The position numbers and the translations under genes are program-made. A stretch of 64,000 nucleotides of DNA from Anderseniella sp963700735 (GTDB taxonomy: Bacteria > Pseudomonadota > Alphaproteobacteria > Rhizobiales > Aestuariivirgaceae), in the NCBI GenBank assembly GCA_963700735.1, contig CAVOYR010000003.1, positions 1 through 64,000 on the forward strand, written 5' to 3'. The notes under the pieces are model-generated. The model saw only the letters and a program-made list of their open reading frames with translations, was not told the origin of the DNA and did not search any database. Each line of letters starts with the position of its first letter. The first letter of the stretch is position 1. Positions 33,974-42,258 of this stretch are shown in pieces.

Positions 33974-34264
33974 ATGGAAAGTCTTATTGCACAAGTCATC
34001 GGCGGCGCAATCGGCGGTGGTGCCGGAGGCAAGCTGATCAGTGGCGCGAACATGGGCGCTATGGGCAACATCCTTGCCGGTGCCGTTGGCGGTGGCGTTG
34101 GTGGCCAGCTTCTGGGTGGCCTGCTTGGCGCTGCTGGCGGTGATGCAGCAGGCGGCATGGACATCGCCGCGATGGCCGGCCAGCTTGCGGGCGGCGGTGT
34201 TGCGGGCCTCGTGGTGCAGGCTGTCGTTGGCATGATCGTCAACAAGATGAAGGCCAAGGCCTGA
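33974..34264 (+). CDS. Small glycine-zipper membrane protein
   Basis: This 96-residue protein is made almost entirely of Gly/Ala-rich zipper repeats (AIGGGAGGKL, AVGGGVGGQLLGGLLGAAGG) and ends MIVNKMKAKA. Glycine zippers pack in membranes; similar short proteins occur in alphaproteobacteria without assigned function. A clear terminator follows, supporting a monocistronic gene. Confidence 0.7.
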   Translation: MESLIAQVIGGAIGGGAGGKLISGANMGAMGNILAGAVGGGVGGQLLGGLLGAAGGDAAGGMDIAAMAGQLAGGGVAGLVVQAVVGMIVNKMKAKA

Positions 34265-34304
34265 TCACCCGGCCGTTGCACGACGGCCATTCGTCCAACA
34301 GTCG

Positions 34305-34338
34305 AGGCTCCTCATGCTGTTTGCATGGGGAGCCTTTT
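34305..34338 (+). terminator. Rho-independent terminator after the glycine-zipper gene
   Basis: AGGCTCC (34305-34311) pairs with GGAGCCT (34329-34335), extended inside by CATG/CATG, and is followed by TTT. Confidence 0.82.
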
Positions 34339-34361
34339 CGTTTGCAGGCACTTGGCCCTGT

Positions 34362-35249
34362 TCAGCGGAAGGTGTCGCAGGTTGCGATGTCGCCGGTCTG
34401 CATGCCGCGCTTCAACCACTCCGAGCGCTGCTTGGACGAACCGTGGGTGAAGTTTTCCGGTACGACATAGCCCTGGCTTTGCTTCTGCAGCCGGTCGTCG
34501 CCAATGGCAAGTGCAGCGCCGATGGCTTCCTCCACGTCGCCTTCCTCGAGCAGGTCCTTGTTGTCGCGCGCCCACACGCCGGCGAAGCAATCCGCCTGAA
34601 GTTCCATGCGGACCGACAGCTGGTTGGCTTCTACCTGGCCGCTGCGCATGCGCGCGTTGGTGACCCTCGAGGCGATGCCGAGTTCATTCTGGACATGGTG
34701 GCCGACCTCATGTGCGATGACATAGGCGTAGGCAAAGTCGCCGCCTGCGCCGAGGCGGGCCTGCATGTCCTTGAAGAAGGTCAGGTCGATATAGATCTTC
34801 TTGTCGCCCGGGCAATAGAACGGACCCATGGCCGACTGTGCCATGCCGCACGCGGACTGCACGTAACCGGAGAACAGCACAAGGCGCGGATGGTTATAGG
34901 TGCGCTGCAACTGCTGCTGGAAGATCTTGTCCCAGGTGCGCTCGGTGGTGCCGAGAACCTTGGCTGCAAACTGGCCCCACTCGTCGCTGGTCGGGGTGCC
35001 AGGCTGGGTCTGGGTTTGCTGCTGGGGCACCTGTTGCTGCTGCTGGGGCGCGAAGTTGCCCCCCAGCATGTCGAGCGGATTGAGGCCAAATACCAGCCAC
35101 AGGATACCTAGGATGACGATGGTGCCGATGCTGATGCCGCCACCACCGCGACGGCCCATCGGAATCCGAAAACCGCCACCGCCCCTGGACCCGCCACTGC
35201 CGCGGCGATCTTCAACGTTGGAACTGGCTTCCTGGTCATCAAGGCGCAT
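34362..35249 (-). CDS. YpfJ-family neutral zinc metallopeptidase
   Basis: Read from ATG 35249 (MRLDDQEASSN), which follows GGAGGAG; an ATG at 35303 is less likely. The 295-residue product has a Gly/Arg-rich cytosolic start, one membrane segment (about residues 40-58), a Gln-rich linker and a zinc protease domain with AHEVGHHVQ and the later Glu in MELQADCFAGVWA. Processing targets are unknown. The gene converges on the glycine-zipper gene. Confidence 0.87.
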   Translation of the reverse strand: MRLDDQEASSNVEDRRGSGGSRGGGGFRIPMGRRGGGGISIGTIVILGILWLVFGLNPLDMLGGNFAPQQQQQVPQQQTQTQPGTPTSDEWGQFAAKVLGTTERTWDKIFQQQLQRTYNHPRLVLFSGYVQSACGMAQSAMGPFYCPGDKKIYIDLTFFKDMQARLGAGGDFAYAYVIAHEVGHHVQNELGIASRVTNARMRSGQVEANQLSVRMELQADCFAGVWARDNKDLLEEGDVEEAIGAALAIGDDRLQKQSQGYVVPENFTHGSSKQRSEWLKRGMQTGDIATCDTFR

Positions 35250-35366
35250 CGGACGATCTCCTCCGGCAGACGGCTGCTGATTCTCAGGCAGTTTAGACTT
35301 CAACCATATGGCAACTGCAAGTCATAAGTGAGGACTGACAGGCCCTGACAATCTGCCTGAATTGAG

Positions 35367-35399
35367 ACGGGCGCCACCCCCGTGAGAGATGACGCCCGT
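35367..35399 (-). terminator. Hairpin terminator after tctA
   Basis: ACGGGCG (35367-35373) pairs with CGCCCGT (35393-35399) 34 bases past the tctA stop. There is no T-run in the leftward direction, so it may need Rho or act as a 3' stabiliser. Confidence 0.55.
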
Positions 35400-35432
35400 T
35401 GCATGTTTGCGTTCGGCTGGGTTGCCCGGATA

Positions 35433-36968
35433 TCAGCCCTGTTGGGCTGGCAGGTCCTTGCCCGACCGGCGGTACTTGTTCCAGGCGAACTTGAACAGCG
35501 GCAGCAGGATCAGGATGATCGCGATGACCGTGATCGGACCTGCAATCGGCCGGGTCAAGAAGATCGAGGCATCACCCGAGGACAGCAGCAGCGACTGGCG
35601 CAGCGTCGGCTCGGCAATCGGGCCAAGCACGATGGCCAGAACAGCCGGTGCCACCGGGTAATCCAGCTTGCGCAGGAAGAAGGCCCCGATCCCGAAGCCC
35701 AGCATCAGCCAGACATCGTGCATGTCGTTGGTGGCAGCATAACCACCCACGATCGAGAGCACGAAGATCATCGGCGACAGGATGGTGAAGGGCATGCGCA
35801 GCATCCAGATGAAGACCGGGATGAAGGCGATGTTCACGACCAGCGCGAAGAAGTTGGAGACGTAGAACGATCCGATCAGGCCCCAGACAAACTCGCTCTG
35901 CTCGGTGAACAGGCGCGGACCGGGGGTCAGACCCCACATCACCATGCCGCCGAGCAGGATTGCCGTCGTAGGCGAGCCCGGAATGCCAAGCGTCAGCATG
36001 GGCAGCATGGAACCGGTGGAAGCCGAGTTGTTGGCTGCTTCAGGTGCAGTTACCCCGTCAGGATGGCCCTGGCCATATTCCTTGGGGTTCTTGGAAATCA
36101 TCTTGGCCACACCGTACGACATCAGCGAACCGGGCGTTGCACCAGCGGCAGGCAGGATGCCGACGAAGAAACCAAGCAACGAGCCGATCGTCGTGCCCTT
36201 CCAGCCACGGCGCATGGCTTCCTTGCCATCGGCCATCACGCCCTTCACGGAGAACTTCGCCTCGGACGAGGTGATTTTTCCGCGGGTGGAGTCGATGGTC
36301 CACAGCATCTCGCCGATGCCGTACACACCGATGGCAAGCACGAGGAAGTTGATGCCGTGCATGAAGCCGGTGATGTCGAGGAACACGAGGCGCGGTGCAC
36401 CGGAGATTTCGTCGTAGCCGACCGATGCCAGCACGAGGCCGATACAGATCGAGAAGATGGTCTTCGGGATGTCGTCACCGCCAAGGCCGACGAACGTGGC
36501 AAAGGCCAGCAGCATCAGGGCAAAGATTTCTGGCGGACCGAAGCTCAGCGCGACCGACGCGAGCGGCGGGGCAAAGGCGGTGAACAGGATGTTCGACACC
36601 GTGCCGCCGATGAACGAGGCAAGGGCTGCCGCCACCAGGGCCAGGCTTGCCCTGCCCTTCATGGCCAGCGGACGGCCGTCAAACGTGGTCGCCACGGCTG
36701 TCGAGGCACCGGGAATGCCCAGCGTGATCGAGCTGATGGCACCACCATACATGGCGCCATAATAGATGGCTGCAAGGAAGATGATCGCCGAGGCCGGTGG
36801 CACCAGGAAGGTGATGGGCAGCAGGATTGCCACCCCGTTGACCGAACCGAGGCCCGGCATGGCGCCAATGAACAGCCCCAGGGTCACGCCGACGAAGATG
36901 AGCGCCAGATTGAGCGGCTGCATCGCCAGCAGAAATCCGTCGCCCAGAAGTCCGAGTATTTCAATCAT
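35433..36968 (-). CDS. tctA: TctA, large permease of a tripartite tricarboxylate transporter
   Basis: This 511-residue, about twelve-segment protein has the TctA signature GAMPGLGSVNGVAILLPITF near the start (shown partly) and GILPAAGATPGSLMSYG in the second half. With TctB and the binding protein TctC it imports a carboxylate by a secondary mechanism. It is the last gene of tctCBA. Confidence 0.92.
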   Translation of the reverse strand: MIEILGLLGDGFLLAMQPLNLALIFVGVTLGLFIGAMPGLGSVNGVAILLPITFLVPPASAIIFLAAIYYGAMYGGAISSITLGIPGASTAVATTFDGRPLAMKGRASLALVAAALASFIGGTVSNILFTAFAPPLASVALSFGPPEIFALMLLAFATFVGLGGDDIPKTIFSICIGLVLASVGYDEISGAPRLVFLDITGFMHGINFLVLAIGVYGIGEMLWTIDSTRGKITSSEAKFSVKGVMADGKEAMRRGWKGTTIGSLLGFFVGILPAAGATPGSLMSYGVAKMISKNPKEYGQGHPDGVTAPEAANNSASTGSMLPMLTLGIPGSPTTAILLGGMVMWGLTPGPRLFTEQSEFVWGLIGSFYVSNFFALVVNIAFIPVFIWMLRMPFTILSPMIFVLSIVGGYAATNDMHDVWLMLGFGIGAFFLRKLDYPVAPAVLAIVLGPIAEPTLRQSLLLSSGDASIFLTRPIAGPITVIAIILILLPLFKFAWNKYRRSGKDLPAQQG

Positions 36969-37017
36969 GACAAATCTTGCCCCTTGCGGTTGGGCAGCCC
37001 GAAGGCGCCCTGGAGTT

Positions 37018-37521
37018 TCAGTAGATGAAGTTGTTGAGCCAGTTGAACAGTGGTTCGGTGAACTTCATCCCCTTGGGCAGCGTGACGCGCATCAGCGCCT
37101 CGAAGAAGAAGAAGAAGACGATGGGCACCAGCGTTGCCATGGTCATGGTCAGCGTCCAGGTGTGGCGGCCCAGGAAGCGCAGGTAATAGATCAGGAAAAC
37201 GAACATGCCGCCATACATCGAGATGATGTGGGTCAGGCCGATAAAGCCTGCGATGCCGCCACCAACCAGGATCAGCATCTTCAGGCCGTAGCTGTCGAGC
37301 ATCGGCTCGGTGGACTGCGACGGTGGAGACGTGCGGCGCACCCAGTTAATGGCGATGAAGATCGTGCTCACAAGCATGATGGCAGCGAGCCAGAATGGCC
37401 ATGCACCGCCGCCCGGGCCTTCGCCGGAAATGTACCAGATGTCGAGCTCGGTGCTCTTGTACATCATGTAAATGGACAACAGCGCCAGAATGCCTGCTGT
37501 AATGATTTCCCCGCGCCGCAT
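37018..37521 (-). CDS. tctB: TctB, small permease subunit
   Basis: This 167-residue protein has four membrane segments (starting ITAGILALLSIYMMYKS, here abbreviated) and the TctB-typical GPGGGAWPFWLAAIM region. It lies 49 bp before tctA and 141 bp after tctC, with a large hairpin in the tctC-tctB gap. Confidence 0.87.
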   Translation of the reverse strand: MRRGEIITAGILALLSIYMMYKSTELDIWYISGEGPGGGAWPFWLAAIMLVSTIFIAINWVRRTSPPSQSTEPMLDSYGLKMLILVGGGIAGFIGLTHIISMYGGMFVFLIYYLRFLGRHTWTLTMTMATLVPIVFFFFFEALMRVTLPKGMKFTEPLFNWLNNFIY

Positions 37522-37599
37522 GGCGGCTTCCTCCCGTGCATCTGCGATCAGGCGGGCGCGAATGCCCGCCCGTTCAGGCGTTGTTGTTAAGTTAGTGGG

Positions 37600-37638
37600 C
37601 CAGGACGGGCCCTTTATGCGGTCGGGTACCCGTCCTGG
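37600..37638 (-). other. Intercistronic hairpin between tctC and tctB
   Basis: CCAGGACGGG (37600-37609) and CCCGTCCTGG (37629-37638) form a perfect ten-base stem over 19 bases. No T-run follows in the leftward direction. In transporter operons such hairpins protect the abundant binding-protein message or attenuate the permease genes. Confidence 0.75.
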
Positions 37639-37662
37639 CGTTCTATTACAAAGCCCTGAGGC

Positions 37663-38640
37663 TTATTCGCCGAGCGACTTCAGAAGCTCGGTGTGACGCT
37701 CGACCTGCTTTGCCCAGTAGGCCTTCTGCTGTTCCGCATCCATCGGAAGAGCATCCATGCTTTCAGTCTTCAGGTATTCCTGCCACTCAGGCGTTTCGAA
37801 GATCTTCTTGAACAGATCCTGGTAGTAGGTAGCAGCTTCAGCCGACATGCCCGGCGCGCCAACGACGGCACGCTGGTTGTAGTAGGAGAAGTCCTTGCCC
37901 AGTTCCTTGACGGTGCGGACGTCGGGGAAGTTCGGCGCGCGCTCGTCAGAGAACGACACCAGAGGCACAACGTCGCCATTGGCGTAGAAGCCCTTGGTTT
38001 CGGATGGATTGTTCACCGTGGCCATGATGGTCTTACCGGCGAGGTCCTTGGCAACGTCGCCACCACCCTTGTAGGGGATGTACTTCACCTTGATGTCGTA
38101 GTTCTGCTGCAGCCAGGCGATGACGATGGAGTCTTCCTGGCCCTTGCCGGTGCCGCCCATGACGTACTCGCCATTGGCTGCCTTGACGGTTTCCAGCCAC
38201 TGCTCGAACGTGGTGATACCTGAGTCCTTGTGGACCCACAGCATGAACGGATCGACGCCCATCATGTAGACAGGGGTGAACTTCTGGATGTCCACGCCAA
38301 GGTTGGCCTGACGCAAGGGGGTGGTGAAGAACGAGTTCAGGGTCACCAGGATGGTGTGATCCGGATCGCTGGTGGTGTTCAGGGCGATGAGGGCTTCTGC
38401 ACCCGAACCGCCGCCCTTGTTGTTCGGCACCAGCGGACGCGGCATCATCTTGTTCTTTTCAGCAACGGACTGAAGGAACCGGGCGATCTGGTCAGCACCG
38501 CCACCGGCACCGGCCATGATGACGAAGTCGATTGGCTTGGTAGGCTCCCAGGCAAACGCCGAGGTGCTGAAGCCGGTAACGCCAGTCATTACGCCTGCAG
38601 CGCAGGTCAAGGCCAAAGCAAGTCTTCTTGTAATACCCAT
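37663..38640 (-). CDS. tctC: TctC, periplasmic carboxylate-binding protein
   Basis: This 325-residue protein has a signal peptide (ending TSAFAWE) and the TctC/Bug fold: PIDFVIMAGAGGGADQIAR, NNKGGGSGAEAL, PYKGGGDVAKDLAG (in the usual order). It binds the transported carboxylate. The shared operator with the oxalate regulator suggests a substrate linked to that pathway. Confidence 0.9.
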   Translation of the reverse strand: MGITRRLALALTCAAGVMTGVTGFSTSAFAWEPTKPIDFVIMAGAGGGADQIARFLQSVAEKNKMMPRPLVPNNKGGGSGAEALIALNTTSDPDHTILVTLNSFFTTPLRQANLGVDIQKFTPVYMMGVDPFMLWVHKDSGITTFEQWLETVKAANGEYVMGGTGKGQEDSIVIAWLQQNYDIKVKYIPYKGGGDVAKDLAGKTIMATVNNPSETKGFYANGDVVPLVSFSDERAPNFPDVRTVKELGKDFSYYNQRAVVGAPGMSAEAATYYQDLFKKIFETPEWQEYLKTESMDALPMDAEQQKAYWAKQVERHTELLKSLGE

Positions 38641-38815
38641 GGTTTCCTCCCTTTTGGGTCTTTCAGTCAGCGCCGGGCAGTGTAGCCCGGTTCTGCGGAG
38701 TGTGAACCCCGTTTCGGCTAATCCTGTTTCCCGTCATCGAAAAACTGCCGTACTGCACTTCCACATTCGTGGAACCAACTGATCTACCTACCATAATTGT
38801 TGTGTTCTTGGCGTG

Positions 38816-38825
38816 TGGTATACCA
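38816..38825. promoter_or_regulatory. TGGTATACCA palindrome before tctC (GntR operator candidate)
   Basis: The perfect 10-bp palindrome TGGTATACCA lies 176 bp upstream of tctC. The same ten bases occur at 44754-44763, 30 bp before the gntR gene. GTA-TAC half-sites of this type are bound by FadR/FCD-type GntR regulators. The rest of the 298-bp gap (38641-38938) shows no gene. Confidence 0.62.
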
Positions 38826-38938
38826 GATTAGACGCTCATCCTAACAGATCGACCCACTTCGGCAACAAAAACAGGACAGTTTGTCGCGGTGCAGCATGAA
38901 GTTTTCCGCAGGATGAGAAATCCTTTTTTATCAATAGC

Positions 38939-39799
38939 TTAGTGGGCCATAAACACCGGGAAGCTGGCGTGGTCGATGATATGTTGCGTGGCACCGCCCA
39001 GAACCAGTTCCTTGCCGCGGCTGGAGCCATAGGCACCCATCAGCAGACAGTCTGCACCGGCAGTTCCCACGCCCTCGATCAGCGTCTTTCCGACGTTGCT
39101 GCCTGACTTGATCTCGAGGTGGGACGCTTTCAGGTCATGGTCGCCGAGGTAGCTCAGCAGGTGCTCGCCGGTCAGTTCGAGCTTTTCTCCAGCCAGCGTG
39201 AGCACGCTGATCTGCTTTGCCTCGGCAAGCACCGGCATGGCCAGCGCCAGGGCACGGGCAGCTTCGCGCGAGCCGTTCCAGGCGATGGCGACGTGCTCGC
39301 CGATGCGGGCCGGCGGCACTTCGACCGGGCACATCATGACCAGCGAGCCGGTGTTCATCAGGGCAGCTTCAAGGGTGTTTCGGCCGATGGCACGGTCGCG
39401 GTCGGGCTTGGCCACGGCGATGACGTCGGCAAGGCGGCCGCGCATCGACACGATGTTGGCCTGCTTGCCACGCTCGACGCGGAAGGTGGCGGAGCGGGCC
39501 GACTTGGGATGCGGATCACCAACACCGACGACCTTCAGCTTGCGGCTTTTCGCGTAGGTCTCGAACAGTTCGACAACGCGGGCTTCCTCGGCGCTTGCCA
39601 GTTCGTCACCGGACTTGGTGATCTGCTCGCGCAGGATGGCCGGCACCGACACGCCGAACGGGATCAGGTCCTTGGGGCCGGGGCGGCAATGCACGACTTC
39701 GATGTGCGAGTTCTTCGCGGCCAGCGCGAGCGCGTGGTCGAGGACGTTCTCGCCCTTGCCGTCAAGTCTGATAGGCACCAGAATTCTGCGAACTGACAT
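38939..39799 (-). CDS. Universal stress protein, tandem UspA domains
   Basis: Read from ATG 39799 after AAGGAAAC, giving 286 residues. It has two UspA-like halves, the first starting VRRILVPIRLDGKGENVLDHA (shortened) and the second ending with LLMGAYGSSRGKELVLGGATQ, which keeps the ATP-binding G-x2-G-x9-G pattern. It lies in line with the oxalate genes, 62 bp after the formyltransferase gene. Confidence 0.82.
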   Translation of the reverse strand: MSVRRILVPIRLDGKGENVLDHALALAAKNSHIEVVHCRPGPKDLIPFGVSVPAILREQITKSGDELASAEEARVVELFETYAKSRKLKVVGVGDPHPKSARSATFRVERGKQANIVSMRGRLADVIAVAKPDRDRAIGRNTLEAALMNTGSLVMMCPVEVPPARIGEHVAIAWNGSREAARALALAMPVLAEAKQISVLTLAGEKLELTGEHLLSYLGDHDLKASHLEIKSGSNVGKTLIEGVGTAGADCLLMGAYGSSRGKELVLGGATQHIIDHASFPVFMAH

Positions 39800-39861
39800 G
39801 CGGGTTTCCTTCCCTGGTGTACCCGTCTCGCGCACCGGACGGGCTTGTTGAGGCGGGCTTT

Positions 39862-40824
39862 CTATTCGCCCAGAACAGTACCCTTATCGACACCGGCGGA
39901 CGCCGCCCACTGCTGGGCTGCAATCTTGTCGCCACCGGCGGGGCGCACACGCATCAACCGGATGCGGCCGCCGATGCACTGTACACTGACGCCGTCTTCC
40001 GAGACAGCCATGACCTTGGCCGAAATGCCGTCGCCGGGCTCGCGGCGGCAGTCGAACACCTGCACCTCTTCGCCGTTCAGTGTGGTCCAGGCGCCGGGGC
40101 TGGGGTTGGTGCCGCGGATCAGGTTGTAGACCTGGGCGACCGGCTTGTTCCAGTCGATCTTCGCATGCTTCTTCATGCAGCGGCGTTCGTAGGTTGCGTC
40201 GTCCTCGTTGGCGGTGATGCGCGACGGCTTGCCGGAACGGAATTCATCGCAGACGGTCATGACGCTGGCGACGGCATGGGGATAGATCTTCTTGAAGTAA
40301 AGCTCGATCACCGTGTCGTCCGGCGCGATCCCGCATTCCCACTGGATCAGGCTGTCGCCCTCGTCCAGACCGTCTGACGGATAGAACCAGCTGTAGCCGG
40401 ACTTCGTGGACCCCATGATGATCGGCCAGTTGACCGCGCTTGGTCCGCGGTGCAGCGGCAGCAGCGACGGATGGAAGCAGATCGAGCCGAAGCGGGGCGT
40501 GTCGCGGGCCGCTTCCGGCACGAACACGTTGACGAATGCCATGACCATCAGGTCGGCATTGTAGGAGGCGAGTGTATCGAGCGCCGCCTTGTCGTCGAAG
40601 TTGGCGGGCTGTTCGACCGGCAAGCCCTTTTCCAGCGCAAACGCCTTGATCGGGTCGGCCGGCTTGCCGTCCTTGTCCGGCTCGCAGTAGACGGCAACCA
40701 CGTCATCCTTGCCTTCGTCGAGCAGTTTTTGCAGCACGTCCTTGCCGAACGCCTGCTGCCCCATCACCACCAGGCGCATCCTGTCGCCCGGCTTGCGCCA
40801 GATGCCGCGATTGTCGTCTGCCAT
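39862..40824 (-). CDS. Formyltransferase like the N-terminal domain of 10-formyl-THF dehydrogenase
   Basis: This 320-residue protein has the folate formyltransferase fold with FHPSLLPLHRGPSAVNW (H118) and DGLDEGD (D154). The residue two before the His is C116, where methionyl-tRNA formyltransferase has Asn and ALDH1L-type hydrolases have Ile. The later blocks KIDWNKPVAQVYNLIRG and PGAWT also match the stand-alone ALDH1L N-domain rather than Fmt. In an operon with oxc and frc it may move the formyl group of formyl-CoA to or from tetrahydrofolate; that is inference. Confidence 0.75.
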   Translation of the reverse strand: MADDNRGIWRKPGDRMRLVVMGQQAFGKDVLQKLLDEGKDDVVAVYCEPDKDGKPADPIKAFALEKGLPVEQPANFDDKAALDTLASYNADLMVMAFVNVFVPEAARDTPRFGSICFHPSLLPLHRGPSAVNWPIIMGSTKSGYSWFYPSDGLDEGDSLIQWECGIAPDDTVIELYFKKIYPHAVASVMTVCDEFRSGKPSRITANEDDATYERRCMKKHAKIDWNKPVAQVYNLIRGTNPSPGAWTTLNGEEVQVFDCRREPGDGISAKVMAVSEDGVSVQCIGGRIRLMRVRPAGGDKIAAQQWAASAGVDKGTVLGE

Positions 40825-40869
40825 GTGCTTTGTCCTTCCCGGTTTTCTATTGTTCTTGCGTGATGACGG

Positions 40870-42141
40870 CTATTCGGCTGCCTGCTTGATCTCGCCAACA
40901 GCGCCGGAGGCCTGGATCTGCTCGATTTCCTCGTGCGAATAACCCAGCACCTCAGCGAGGATTTCCACTGTGTGTTCACCCAGAAGCGGCGAGCGCTTCA
41001 CGTCGGCAGGTGAATCCGACAGCTTTACGGGCATGCCCACGGTCAGGTAGCGGCCGCGTTCGGGATGGTCGACCTCGACCACCGTGCCGGTCTCGCGCAG
41101 CGACATGTCCTCTGCAATTTCCTTCATCGACAGGATCGGACCAACCGGAATGTCGAGCGGGTTGCACAGGTTCATGACTTCGAGCTTGGTCTTGGTCATG
41201 GTCCACTGCTCGATGCGCTCGAAGATGGCTTCCAGCTTGTCGAGACGTGCCGGCGGGGTGGCATAGGCGGGATCGGTCTTCCAGCCAGGCTCTCCGATCA
41301 AGTCGCAAACCTTCTCCCAGACTGCCGCCTGGGTGATGAAGTAGGTGTAGGCGTTGGGGTCGGTTTCCCAGCCCTTGCACTTGAGGATCTTGCCCGGCTG
41401 GCCGCCACCGGAGTCGTTGCCGGCGCGCGGGGTGGCTTCGCCAAACTCGATGCCCTGACCGAACTGGGTGTATTCCTTCAGCGGGCCGTGGGCGAGGCGC
41501 TGCTGGTCGCGCAGCTTGACGCGGCACAGGTTCAGCACGCCGTCCTGCATGGAGGCAAGCACGCGCTGGCCCTTGCCGGAGTGGGTACGCTGATACAGCG
41601 CGGCCACGATGCCGAATGCCAGGTGCAGGCCGGTGCCCGAGTCGCCGATCTGTGCGCCGGTGACCAGCGGCGGACCGTCGAGGAAGCCGGTGGTCGACGC
41701 AGACCCGCCGGCACACTGGGCGACGTTTTCATAGACCTTGCAGTCTTCGTAAGGGCCAGGGCCGAAACCCTTGACCGAGGCGTAGATCATGCGCGGGTTG
41801 AGTTCCTGGATGCGCTCCCAGGTCAGGCCCATGCGGTCCATGGCGCCCGGCGCGAAGTTCTCGACGAGGATGTCGCACTGCTTGACCAGCCGCTCCAGCA
41901 CGTCCTTGCCCTTCTCGTTTTTCGAGTTGAGCTCGATGGAGCGCTTGTTGTGGTTGAGCATGGTGAAGTAGAGCGAGTCGGCATTCGGCACGTCGCGCAG
42001 CTGGCCACGGGTCGCATCGCCGACGCCAGGACGCTCCACCTTGATCACGTCGGCACCAAGCCACGCCAGAAGCTGCGTGCAGGTCGGGCCAGACTGGACG
42101 TGGGTGAAATCGAGAACCTTTACACCTTTGAGTGCGTGCAT
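40870..42141 (-). CDS. frc: Formyl-CoA:oxalate CoA-transferase
   Basis: Read from ATG 42141 (MHALKGVKVLDF) after GGGAG, giving 423 residues. This is a CaiB/BaiF class-III CoA-transferase with the nucleophile D167 in GAQIGDSGTGLHL, the position of D169 in the Oxalobacter enzyme, and KVERPGVGD near the N-terminus. It swaps CoA from formyl-CoA to oxalate, feeding oxalyl-CoA to the decarboxylase coded just upstream. Confidence 0.9.
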   Translation of the reverse strand: MHALKGVKVLDFTHVQSGPTCTQLLAWLGADVIKVERPGVGDATRGQLRDVPNADSLYFTMLNHNKRSIELNSKNEKGKDVLERLVKQCDILVENFAPGAMDRMGLTWERIQELNPRMIYASVKGFGPGPYEDCKVYENVAQCAGGSASTTGFLDGPPLVTGAQIGDSGTGLHLAFGIVAALYQRTHSGKGQRVLASMQDGVLNLCRVKLRDQQRLAHGPLKEYTQFGQGIEFGEATPRAGNDSGGGQPGKILKCKGWETDPNAYTYFITQAAVWEKVCDLIGEPGWKTDPAYATPPARLDKLEAIFERIEQWTMTKTKLEVMNLCNPLDIPVGPILSMKEIAEDMSLRETGTVVEVDHPERGRYLTVGMPVKLSDSPADVKRSPLLGEHTVEILAEVLGYSHEEIEQIQASGAVGEIKQAAE

Positions 42142-42258
42142 TTGTTGTCTCCCAAGGGTTCCGGTCTTGCTGCCGGAACGTTTCAATTTATGGATCGAGG
42201 CTCATCCGCCCGAGCCGCCGGTGATCAGCGGCAGGGGCGGACTGAAGCTGCTGACGTG

